5,211 nt of DNA, from contig CAYRZL010000135.1 in NCBI GenBank assembly GCA_964428795.1, positions 1-5,211 of the forward strand, written 5' to 3'. This DNA comes from CAYRZL01 sp964428795. Its GTDB lineage: Bacteria > Bacillota > Clostridia > Lachnospirales > Lachnospiraceae. How positions within the stretch are numbered: the first letter of the stretch is position 1; every line of letters starts with the position of its first letter. A program made the position numbers and the translations under genes. This document shows positions 1 to 4,596 of this stretch, piece by piece. The notes beneath the pieces are model-generated. The model searched no databases, was not told where the DNA came from, and saw only the letters and a list, made by a program, of their open reading frames with translations.

Positions 1-405
1 AAGCAGAGCGATAATTTCAGAAGAGGCCGTGGACACGGTTCAGGAAATGGCAAGACAGCCGGAAAAGGCCATAAAGGTCAGAAGGCTCGTTCCGGATCAC
101 CAAGACCTGGTTTTGAAGGTGGTCAGATGCCATTATACAGAAGGATTCCGAAGAGAGGATTTACCAACAGAAATTCCAAAACAATCGTTGGTATCAATAT
201 TTCAGCTCTGGAAATCTTCGATAATGACTCAGTTGTAACTGTTGAAACATTGATTGAAAATGGTATTGTAAAGAACCCGCGCGATGGCGTTAAGATTCTT
301 GGCAATGGCGAATTGACAAAGAAATTGACAGTAAAAGCAAATGCATTCAGTGCATCTGCAAAGGAGAAGATTGAAGCGCTTGGCGGAAATACAGAGGTGA
401 TCTAA
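1..405 (+). CDS. rplO: 50S ribosomal protein L15, 5'-truncated by the window edge
   Basis: Frame 1 is open from the first base to TAA at 403-405 and gives 134 residues. The start of the visible protein is the hallmark Gly/Arg/Lys-rich extension of L15 (NFRRGRGHGSGNGKTAGKGH, then GQKARSG and FEGGQMPLYRRIPKRGF). This extension threads into 23S rRNA; the globular part follows. Bacterial L15 is usually about 145-148 residues, so roughly a dozen N-terminal residues and the start codon lie upstream. L15 is a large-subunit assembly protein that joins late in assembly. Its stop overlaps the secY start by one base, the usual rplO-secY order of the spc operon. An ATG at 127 lies inside the conserved motif (GGQMPLYRR) and is not the start. 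Identification is by recognised sequence and neighbours. Confidence 0.98.
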   Translation, partial: KQSDNFRRGRGHGSGNGKTAGKGHKGQKARSGSPRPGFEGGQMPLYRRIPKRGFTNRNSKTIVGINISALEIFDNDSVVTVETLIENGIVKNPRDGVKILGNGELTKKLTVKANAFSASAKEKIEALGGNTEVI

Positions 406-1721
406 TGTTAGAAACTGTTCGTAATGCATTTAAAATCAAAGAAATAAGAAATCGGCTTATTTTTACTTTTTTGATGTTGGTTTTGATCAGAATCGGATCT
501 CAGATTCCGGTACCGGGAGTAGACGGAGATTTTTTCTCAAATTGGCTTTCCAGTCAGGGAGGAGATTCGTTCAGCTTTTTTAATGCTATTACAGGTGGAT
601 CATTCCTTAATATGTCAGTGTTTGCACTGAATATTACGCCTTATATTACCGCTTCTATTATTATGCAGCTGCTGACCATTGCAATTCCAAAATTGGAAGA
701 GCTTCACAAAGACGGTGAGGACGGAAGAAAGAAAATCATTGCGATCACCCGTTATCTTACCGTTGCCCTCGCTTTGGTTGAATCCATCGCTTTGGCGATC
801 GGGTTTGGCAGACAGGGATATTTGACAGATTTTAATGCGTTGAATATTATTATGGTTGTAGCGGCATTGACTGCAGGCTCTGCAGTATTGATGTGGATAG
901 GAGAGAGAATTACGGAAAACGGTGTCGGAAATGGTATATCCATTGTTCTGACAATTAACATCATTTCCCGTATTCCGGATGACCTGACCACATTGTTCAA
1001 CCAGTTTGTGACTGGAAGACCGATAGCAAATGCTGTATTAAACGCTGCAATTATCATTGCAATTATTGTTTTGGTAGTTGTATTGGTCGTCTTTTTACAG
1101 GGAGGACAAAGAAAAATTCCGGTACAGTATTCCAGAAAAATTCAGGGAAGAAAACAGGTTGGCGGTCAGTCAACGTTTATTCCTTTGAAGGTCAATACAG
1201 CCGGAGTTATGCCGATTATCTTTGCTCAGTCTCTGATGCAGTTCCCGGTTATCATTGCCGGTATTATGGGAAAAGGACAGGGCACGGGAATCGGAGCAAA
1301 GATTCTGAAATTATTGTCACAGTCTAACTGGTGTAACTTTAATGAACCTGTATATTCCATCGGTTTGATTATATATGTTTTGCTTTGTATAGCGTTTGCA
1401 TACTTCTATACATCTATTACATTCAATCCGCTGGAAATTGCGAATAATATGAAAAAAGCAGGCGGTTTTATTCCGGGTATCAGGCCTGGTAAACCTACCA
1501 GCGATTATTTAACCAAAATCTTAAATTATATTATCTTCATTGGTGCAGTAGGTCTTGTCATAGTAGCCGTTATTCCGATTTTCTTTAACGGAGTATTTGG
1601 AGCGAATGTTTCCTTCGGAGGTACGTCAATCATTATTATTGTAGGCGTTATCGTGGAAACCTTGAAGCAGATTGAATCTAAGATGAGAGTTCGTAATTAT
1701 AAAGGTTTTTTAGGTGAGTAA
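405..1721 (+). CDS. secY: Preprotein translocase channel subunit SecY
   Basis: The 438-residue protein has the normal SecY length. About ten membrane segments are visible, roughly at residues 18-37, 62-94 (plug plus TM2), 112-135, 148-165, 177-195, 210-231, 262-287, 317-339, 371-394 and 404-419. Family landmarks are the plug/TM2 region GGSFLNMSVFALNITPYI (64-81), the cytosolic C4 loop with GQRKIPVQYSRKIQGRK (234-250) and the C5 loop with FIPGIRPGKPTSDYL (355-369). In the C5 loop R360 matches the arginine known to be needed for SecA-driven transport (R357 in E. coli). SecY forms the pore for secreted and membrane proteins with SecE and SecG. ATG 405 overlaps the rplO stop (TAATG). GAGGTGA at 394-400 lies 4 nt upstream inside rplO, so translation is probably coupled. 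No odd residues or frame breaks were seen. Confidence 0.99.
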   Translation: MLETVRNAFKIKEIRNRLIFTFLMLVLIRIGSQIPVPGVDGDFFSNWLSSQGGDSFSFFNAITGGSFLNMSVFALNITPYITASIIMQLLTIAIPKLEELHKDGEDGRKKIIAITRYLTVALALVESIALAIGFGRQGYLTDFNALNIIMVVAALTAGSAVLMWIGERITENGVGNGISIVLTINIISRIPDDLTTLFNQFVTGRPIANAVLNAAIIIAIIVLVVVLVVFLQGGQRKIPVQYSRKIQGRKQVGGQSTFIPLKVNTAGVMPIIFAQSLMQFPVIIAGIMGKGQGTGIGAKILKLLSQSNWCNFNEPVYSIGLIIYVLLCIAFAYFYTSITFNPLEIANNMKKAGGFIPGIRPGKPTSDYLTKILNYIIFIGAVGLVIVAVIPIFFNGVFGANVSFGGTSIIIIVGVIVETLKQIESKMRVRNYKGFLGE

Positions 1722-1730
1722 ATACACAAT

Positions 1731-1763
1731 GGTTACAGTCTGATGTTATGTCGGACTGTAACC
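1731..1763 (+). promoter_or_regulatory. Intergenic hairpin between secY and adk
   Basis: Arms 1731-1743 and 1751-1763 pair over 13 bp (GGTTACAGTC pairs perfectly with GACTGTAACC, and the three inner pairs include one G-U), with a 7-nt loop. No T-run follows (TTAAAGTGC), so it is not a standard intrinsic terminator. It starts 10 bp after the secY stop and ends 57 bp before adk. Possible roles are an mRNA processing or 3'-stabilising element, or a partial attenuator that lowers adk-map expression relative to ribosomal genes. The role is inference; the inverted repeat is directly visible. Confidence 0.6.
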
Positions 1764-1820
1764 TTAAAGTGCTTTATGGGAAATGATCAACTTGTTAATG
1801 AGCAAAAAGGAGATTAAATC

Positions 1821-2465
1821 ATGAAGATTATTATGTTGGGGGCTCCTGGTGCCGGTAAAGGTACACAGGCAAAACAGATTGCAGAGAAATATCAGATTCC
1901 TCACATCTCCACTGGAGATATCTTTCGCGCAAATATTAAAAACGGTACAGAGTTAGGAAAGAAAGCAAAAACATATATGGATCAGGGCGCATTGGTTCCG
2001 GATGAACTGACGGTTGCTCTGGTTATTGACAGGATCGGACAGGACGATTGTAAAAATGGTTTTGTACTGGATGGATTTCCGAGAACGATTCCACAGGCAG
2101 AGGCGTTAACGGAAGCTTTGGAAAAACTGGGTGAAAAGATGGATTATGCGGTGAACGTAGATGTTCCGGATGAGAATATTGTTACCAGAATGTCCGGAAG
2201 AAGAGCCTGCTTAAACTGCGGTGCAACTTATCATATTGTGAATATTCCGCCGAAGAAAGAAGGTATCTGCGATAATTGCGGCAGCCAGCTTGTGCTGCGG
2301 GACGATGATAAAGCGGAAACCGTTGCAAAACGTTTGCAGGTTTATCACGACCAGACCCAGCCGCTGATCGATTATTATGACAATCAGAAAATTTTGAAAA
2401 CCGTCGATGGAACATTACCAATGGATCAGGTATTTGAAGCCATCGTTCAGGTGTTAGGAGCATAG
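1821..2465 (+). CDS. adk: Adenylate kinase, long form with zinc-binding LID
   Basis: The 214-residue protein catalyses ATP + AMP to 2 ADP in the cytosol. The P-loop GAPGAGKGT is at residues 7-15. The AMP-binding part follows, with STGDIFRA (30-37) and the conserved DGFPRT (84-89). The LID runs from about 126 to 163 and carries four cysteines in two CxxC pairs (C130/C133 and C150/C153), so it should bind a structural zinc, as in many Gram-positive and thermophile enzymes and unlike the E. coli form. The adenine-side motif DDKAETVAKRL (162-172) follows. ATG 1821 is preceded by AAGGAGA at 1807-1813 with 7-nt spacing. It is separated from secY by a 99-bp gap containing a hairpin, and map starts 3 bp after its TAG stop. 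Its place in the spc operon is usual for Bacillota. Confidence 0.99.
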   Translation: MKIIMLGAPGAGKGTQAKQIAEKYQIPHISTGDIFRANIKNGTELGKKAKTYMDQGALVPDELTVALVIDRIGQDDCKNGFVLDGFPRTIPQAEALTEALEKLGEKMDYAVNVDVPDENIVTRMSGRRACLNCGATYHIVNIPPKKEGICDNCGSQLVLRDDDKAETVAKRLQVYHDQTQPLIDYYDNQKILKTVDGTLPMDQVFEAIVQVLGA

Positions 2466-2468
2466 CAT

Positions 2469-3251
2469 ATGTCAGTATCAATCAAATCTGCCAGGGAAAT
2501 TGAATTAATGAGAGCATCCGGTAAGATTCTGGCGAAAGTTCATCAGGAGCTTGGAAAGGCATTGAAACCGGGTATGTCTACATTGGACATTGACCGTTTA
2601 GGGGAAGAGATGATTCGCAGCTTTGGCTGTACCCCCTCTTTTAAAGGCTACAATGGATATCCGGCGTCGGTATGTGTATCAGTAAATGATGAGGTAGTAC
2701 ATGGAATACCGAATAAAAAGCATATCATTCAGGAGGGCGATATTGTCAGCCTGGATATTGGCTGTATTTATAAAGGATATCATTCTGATGCGGCAAGAAC
2801 CCATGGAATCGGAGAAATCAGTCAGGAAGCCGCTCTTTTAATAGAAAGAACAAGGCAGAGCTTTTTTGAAGGCATAAAATATGCGGTAGAAGGAAATCAT
2901 CTGCATGATATTTCCAATGCTATTTCAGACTATTGCGAGAGCTTTGGATATGGGGTAGTCCGTGATCTGGTAGGACACGGAGTGGGAGCCAATCTTCACG
3001 AAGATCCTCAAATTCCAAATTTCAGACAGGTTCGCAGAGGTGTAAAGCTTCGGGCTGGTATGACGCTTGCTATTGAGCCTATGGTAAATATAGGACGATA
3101 TGATGTGGAATGGCTGGATGATGACTGGACAGTTGTTACCGAGGACGGTTCCCTTTCAGCACATTATGAAAATACTGTGCTGATCACAAATGGAGAACCG
3201 GAGATTTTCACATTGACCGAAGATGAGATTGCGGCAATGGGTGGCCGCTAA
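2469..3251 (+). CDS. map: Type I methionine aminopeptidase
   Basis: The 260-residue enzyme removes the initiator methionine from new proteins near the ribosome after deformylation. It has the pita-bread fold of the M24A family. All five metal ligands can be placed: D96 (SLDIG), D107 (YHSDAA), H170 (VGHGVG), E203 (AIEPM) and E234 (HYENT). The active-site histidines H78 (VVHGIP) and H177 (NLHEDP) are also present. The length is close to the usual 250-265 and there is no N-terminal SEC-C zinc extension. ATG 2469 follows the adk stop by 3 bp, with AGGAG at 2456-2460 (8-nt spacing) inside adk, so the two are probably translated from one message. Its TAA overlaps the next ATG by one base. Confidence 0.99.
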   Translation: MSVSIKSAREIELMRASGKILAKVHQELGKALKPGMSTLDIDRLGEEMIRSFGCTPSFKGYNGYPASVCVSVNDEVVHGIPNKKHIIQEGDIVSLDIGCIYKGYHSDAARTHGIGEISQEAALLIERTRQSFFEGIKYAVEGNHLHDISNAISDYCESFGYGVVRDLVGHGVGANLHEDPQIPNFRQVRRGVKLRAGMTLAIEPMVNIGRYDVEWLDDDWTVVTEDGSLSAHYENTVLITNGEPEIFTLTEDEIAAMGGR

Positions 3252-3517
3252 TGACCGGGAAAATGGCAAAATCCCTGTATGGTCATGATGCCGGAAAGGT
3301 ATATATGATCGTTGGAGAAGAAGACGGATTTGTATATCTTGCCAATGGCAGTGAAAGAACATTGAAATGTCCGAAAAAGAAAAACAAAAAACACATACAG
3401 GTGATCAAAAATATTCCGGATGAAGTGGGAAAGCTCATTCGATCAGAGATTTGTGATTTGAATTTGAAGAGAGCGATTAAGATTTATCAGAAGACAGACA
3501 CCGCTTTGAACGAATAA
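3251..3517 (+). CDS. Small KOW-domain RNA-binding protein, L14e-like (YbzG-type)
   Basis: This 88-residue basic protein resembles the short KOW proteins found between map and infA in Bacillota and often annotated as L14e/L6e/L27e-like; B. subtilis ybzG sits at the same place. The KOW-like part is roughly residues 6-38 (AKSLYGHDAGKVYMIVGEED, then a strand ending in YLANGSER), followed by a lysine-rich stretch PKKKNKKH (41-48). The C-terminal 40 residues have no motif I recognise. RNA or ribosome binding is inferred from the KOW fold and position; no precise function is known to me. ATG 3251 overlaps the map stop (TAATG) and has only a weak GGGTGG upstream, so expression probably depends on reinitiation after map. 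M5 (ATG 3263) is an alternative start with no better site. infA begins 18 bp downstream. Confidence 0.87.
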   Translation: MTGKMAKSLYGHDAGKVYMIVGEEDGFVYLANGSERTLKCPKKKNKKHIQVIKNIPDEVGKLIRSEICDLNLKRAIKIYQKTDTALNE

Positions 3518-3535
3518 TTTGTTGGAGGAAATAAC

Positions 3536-3754
3536 ATGTCAAAAGCAGATGTAATTGAAGTTGAAGGAAAAGTAGTTGAGAAGTTACCGAACGCGTTCTT
3601 CAAGGTAGAGCTGGAGAACGGACATCAGATTCTGGCGACCATCAGCGGGAAGCTGAGAATGAATTTTATCCGTATCCTGCCGGGAGATAAGGTGACCATT
3701 GAAATGTCTCCTTATGATCTGAGTAAAGGCAGAATTATCTGGAGAGACAAATAA
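3536..3754 (+). CDS. infA: Translation initiation factor IF-1
   Basis: The 72-residue protein has exactly the usual IF-1 length and forms a single S1-type OB fold. IF-1 sits in the A site of the 30S subunit and works with IF-2 and IF-3 during initiation. Recognisable parts are DVIEVEGKVVEKLPNAFFKV (5-24), ENGHQILATISGKLRMNFIR (27-46) and LPGDKVTIEMSPYDLSKGRI (48-67), which are strongly conserved. ATG 3536 has GGAGG at 3524-3528 with 7-nt spacing. It is the last gene before a strong hairpin terminator at 3771-3796, so it appears to be the 3' end of the spc transcription unit, with rpmJ given its own promoter. Confidence 0.99.
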   Translation: MSKADVIEVEGKVVEKLPNAFFKVELENGHQILATISGKLRMNFIRILPGDKVTIEMSPYDLSKGRIIWRDK

Positions 3755-3770
3755 AAACCAGGAATAGTGG

Positions 3771-3800
3771 AAGGGAGGACCGGAAGGTCCTCCCTTTATA
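3771..3800 (+). terminator. Intrinsic terminator after infA
   Basis: AAGGGAGGACC (3771-3781) pairs perfectly with GGTCCTCCCTT (3786-3796) around a GGAA tetraloop. The 11-bp GC-rich stem is followed by a short imperfect T-rich tail (TTTATATT, 3795-3802). It lies 16 bp after the infA stop. The stem is strong but the tail is interrupted, so readthrough into rpmJ is possible. The new promoter at 3924-3952 supports a transcription-unit boundary here. Confidence 0.8.
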
Positions 3801-3892
3801 TTGCCAGGTTTCCTTTGGTATTCGGAAGATTATGCTTCCACCGAGCCGACTGTCAGAAATAATTTAAAAGTGGAGACAGTATGCGACGCTGT

Positions 3893-3952
3893 TACAAAAA
3901 AATCAGAAAAATGAAAAAAATGGTTGAAAATCATATATAGGTGTGATACAAT
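3893..3952 (+). promoter_or_regulatory. Sigma-A-type promoter for rpmJ and the alpha operon, with upstream A-tracts
   Basis: The -35 TTGAAA (3924-3929) and -10 TACAAT (3947-3952) are separated by 17 bp, and TGA just before the -10 makes it an extended -10. Upstream are A-tracts at 3896-3902, 3907-3911 and 3914-3920. Their centres are 8-10 bp apart, roughly in helical phase, and they fall at about -40 to -63, where an UP element or bent DNA would sit. The predicted start is near 3956-3960. It lies between the infA terminator and rpmJ, as expected for a strong ribosomal-protein promoter. Confidence 0.82.
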
Positions 3953-3955
3953 GCA

Positions 3956-3986
3956 AATCGGACGCTTCTGTACGGAGCGTCTGATT
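3956..3986 (+). promoter_or_regulatory. Hairpin at the extreme 5' end of the rpmJ mRNA
   Basis: Arms 3956-3968 and 3974-3986 pair over 13 bp (AATCGGACGCT with AGCGTCTGATT, then two further pairs; two G-U pairs in all) around a 5-nt loop. The stem begins at or within a few bases of the predicted transcription start, so the mRNA would open with it. Such 5' stems often protect transcripts from decay; that role here is inference. No T-run follows. Confidence 0.6.
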
Positions 3987-3987
3987 A

Positions 3988-4051
3988 TGCATGCAAAATT
4001 ATCAGAAAAAATGGCTTGACACAAGGCTTTTTCGGATAAAGGCTGCATGCA
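3988..4051 (+). promoter_or_regulatory. Second leader hairpin of rpmJ, closed by two TGCATGCA octamers
   Basis: The self-complementary octamer TGCATGCA occurs at 3988-3995 and 4044-4051. The two copies can pair to close a long hairpin. Inside, TTATC (3999-4003) pairs with GATAA (4035-4039), GAAAAA (4005-4010) with TTTTTC (4028-4033), and CTTG (4015-4018) with CAAG (4022-4025). An A/G mismatch and small internal loops separate the helices. Together with the hairpin at 3956-3986 it fills much of the ~140-nt rpmJ leader. It ends 34 bp before the rpmJ Shine-Dalgarno. Function unknown; a regulatory or stabilising role is inferred. Confidence 0.5.
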
Positions 4052-4099
4052 GAACTTAGCAGAAGTAGTAAAGCAAAAGATAGGAAAGGAGGATTTGCT

Positions 4100-4213
4100 G
4101 TGAAGGTAAGATCATCAGTTAAACCTATTTGCGAAAAATGCAAAGTTATCAAGAGAAAAGGAAGCATTCGGATTATCTGTGAAAATCCGAAGCACAAACA
4201 GAGACAGGGTTAA
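4100..4213 (+). CDS. rpmJ: 50S ribosomal protein L36, zinc-binding form
   Basis: This 37-residue protein starts at GTG 4100 and ends at TAA 4211-4213. The start is set by a near-perfect Shine-Dalgarno AAAGGAGG (4085-4092) at 7-nt spacing and by the family N-terminus (MKVRSSVKPICEKCKVIKR). Zinc ligands C11, C14, C27 and H32 form the ribbon typical of the C+ form of L36; in zinc-poor conditions some bacteria swap this for a C- paralogue, not seen in this window. L36 is one of the smallest ribosomal proteins and helps organise 23S rRNA in the large subunit. It is the first gene after the promoter at 3924-3952 and is separated from rpsM by 383 bp of structured non-coding sequence. The non-ATG start is normal for this family member. 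Confidence 0.98.
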   Translation: MKVRSSVKPICEKCKVIKRKGSIRIICENPKHKQRQG

Positions 4214-4238
4214 TTATCATTTAGCGGATAAATGATGA
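4214..4238 (+). promoter_or_regulatory. AT-rich hairpin directly after the rpmJ stop
   Basis: ATCATTTA (4216-4223) pairs perfectly with TAAATGAT (4229-4236), extended outward by a G-U and a T-A pair to 10 bp, with loop GCGGA. It begins at the base after the rpmJ stop codon. No T-run follows, so it is not a terminator; it could mark the 3' end of a processed rpmJ message or be the first helix of the leader. Confidence 0.5.
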
Positions 4239-4239
4239 G

Positions 4240-4365
4240 AGCAGGTTGGAGACAACGCTTTGACTGCTAATCCGTTCCTCACGGGAATGTTCTGCCACAG
4301 GACGCCTAAATTGGAACAGGATCTGTTTGAATCAACAGGGCTTTACAGTGTAGCCCGGATTTTTT
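4240..4365 (+). promoter_or_regulatory. Multibranched leader domain ending in a T6 run (possible attenuator)
   Basis: AGCAG (4240-4244) pairs with CTGCT (4264-4268), stacked on GTTG/CAAC (4245-4248/4253-4256) with a GAGA tetraloop and a 7-nt bulge. Next, AATCC (4269-4273) can pair with GGATT (4357-4361), enclosing hairpins at 4274-4288, 4289-4317 (GTTC/GAAC), 4323-4338 (CTGTT/AACAG) and 4338-4356 (GGGCT/AGCCC). TTTTTT at 4360-4365 follows. The last stem plus T6 resembles an intrinsic terminator, though it is short and separated by GGA. The helices are visible by eye; the overall fold and an attenuation role are inference. Confidence 0.45.
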
Positions 4366-4438
4366 GTCATGTGCGGCTGCAGCGAAATACGTACAGTTTC
4401 GTTGTTCATGGCAGGAGATAGAAACACTGCGGTTTTTT
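4365..4438 (+). promoter_or_regulatory. Second leader hairpin domain and T6 run
   Basis: TGTCATG (4365-4371) pairs with CATGGCA (4407-4413) over 7 bp with one G-U. Inside, 4380-4388 pairs with 4396-4404 over 9 bp (CAGCGAAAT with GTTTCGTTG, two G-U) around a 7-nt loop. A competing 4-bp stem GCAG (4411-4414)/CTGC (4427-4430) stands just before TTTTTT (4433-4438), a weak terminator-like arrangement. The two could exclude each other, since 4411-4413 is used in both. Any switch is inference. Confidence 0.42.
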
Positions 4439-4474
4439 GAATCCTAATACCGAGGGAGGAGAAAAAACATTTTC

Positions 4475-4542
4475 CGAAGAAACATAGGTTATACACACAT
4501 TTCAGGCCGGGAAACCGGAGCTGTATAGGCATGTTTCTTGCG
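4475..4542 (+). promoter_or_regulatory. Long GAAA-capped hairpin upstream of rpsM
   Basis: AAGAAACAT (4477-4485) pairs perfectly with ATGTTTCTT (4531-4539). After a small internal loop TATAC (4490-4494) pairs with GTATA (4523-4527). The tip is CCGG-GAAA-CCGG (4507-4518), a GNRA tetraloop, with AG/CT (4504-4505/4521-4522) below it. CG (4475-4476) can also pair with CG (4541-4542) across one bulged base. Nested helices with a classic tetraloop make this the best supported RNA structure in the leader. It ends 39 bp before the rpsM Shine-Dalgarno. A protein-binding or regulatory role is inferred. Confidence 0.6.
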
Positions 4543-4596
4543 TAACTAGAAGAGGACAGTTAAGGTCCGGAAAAAATTATGGAGGTGTAAACACAC

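Larger units (their letters stand above)
3755..4099 (+). other. infA-rpmJ intergenic region (345 bp), no further gene seen
   Basis: In order it holds the infA terminator, an AT-rich stretch, the promoter, and the two leader hairpins listed separately. A weak inverted repeat (ACTGTC 3849-3854, GACAGT 3875-3880) lies upstream of the promoter. No open frame here has a Shine-Dalgarno site or recognisable protein. The rpmJ Shine-Dalgarno AAAGGAGG is at 4085-4092. Confidence 0.75.
4214..4596 (+). promoter_or_regulatory. Long structured rpmJ-rpsM leader region (383 bp)
   Basis: No convincing gene lies between rpmJ and rpsM, an unusually long gap inside a ribosomal-protein operon. It is dense in inverted repeats that fall into domains: a hairpin at 4214-4238, a multibranched region at 4240-4361 followed by T6, a two-part hairpin at 4365-4413 followed at a distance by T6, and a long stem at 4477-4539. 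A small 4-bp hairpin (GGAC 4554-4557, GTCC 4565-4568) precedes the rpsM Shine-Dalgarno GGAGGTG (4581-4587). It looks like a cis-acting leader of the alpha operon. In E. coli S4 represses this operon through a leader pseudoknot at rpsM; whether S4 or another protein acts here is unknown. No promoter with both boxes was found. Confidence 0.6.

Noticed and set aside
752..1057. 101-residue minus-strand open frame within secY
   Set aside because: Shadow of the secY coding sequence; the plus frame is unmistakably SecY.
1773..1800. Possible promoter TTTATG-16-TTAATG before adk
   Set aside because: Both boxes match the consensus poorly; not supportable from sequence alone.
4016..4040. Perfect -35 hexamer TTGACA upstream of rpmJ
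   Set aside because: At 16-18 bp spacing there is no -10-like sequence; GATAAA (4035-4040) is only 13 bp away. The motif is better explained as part of the leader hairpin.
3830..4197. Two overlapping minus-strand open frames (72 and 70 residues) across the promoter and rpmJ
   Set aside because: They cover a strong plus-strand promoter and rpmJ, with no recognisable product or ribosome binding site.
4232..4270. 12-codon frame (MMRAGWRQRFDC) that could be a leader peptide
   Set aside because: No good ribosome binding site and no run of one regulatory amino acid; the ATG lies within the arm of a hairpin.
4287..4421. 44-codon open frame starting at ATG 4287 inside the rpmJ-rpsM gap
   Set aside because: No Shine-Dalgarno site, no recognisable protein features, and it overlaps the inverted repeats and the first T6 run; probably chance.
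4320..4450. tRNA or T-box element suggested by TTTGAATC/TTTGAATCC segments and T-runs
   Set aside because: No cloverleaf can be closed around these segments, loop sizes are wrong, and the T-box core TGGNACCGCG is absent.
4332..4532. 66-residue open frame on the minus strand
   Set aside because: Opposite to all genes, no family resemblance, and lies over RNA inverted repeats, which keep both strands open by chance.
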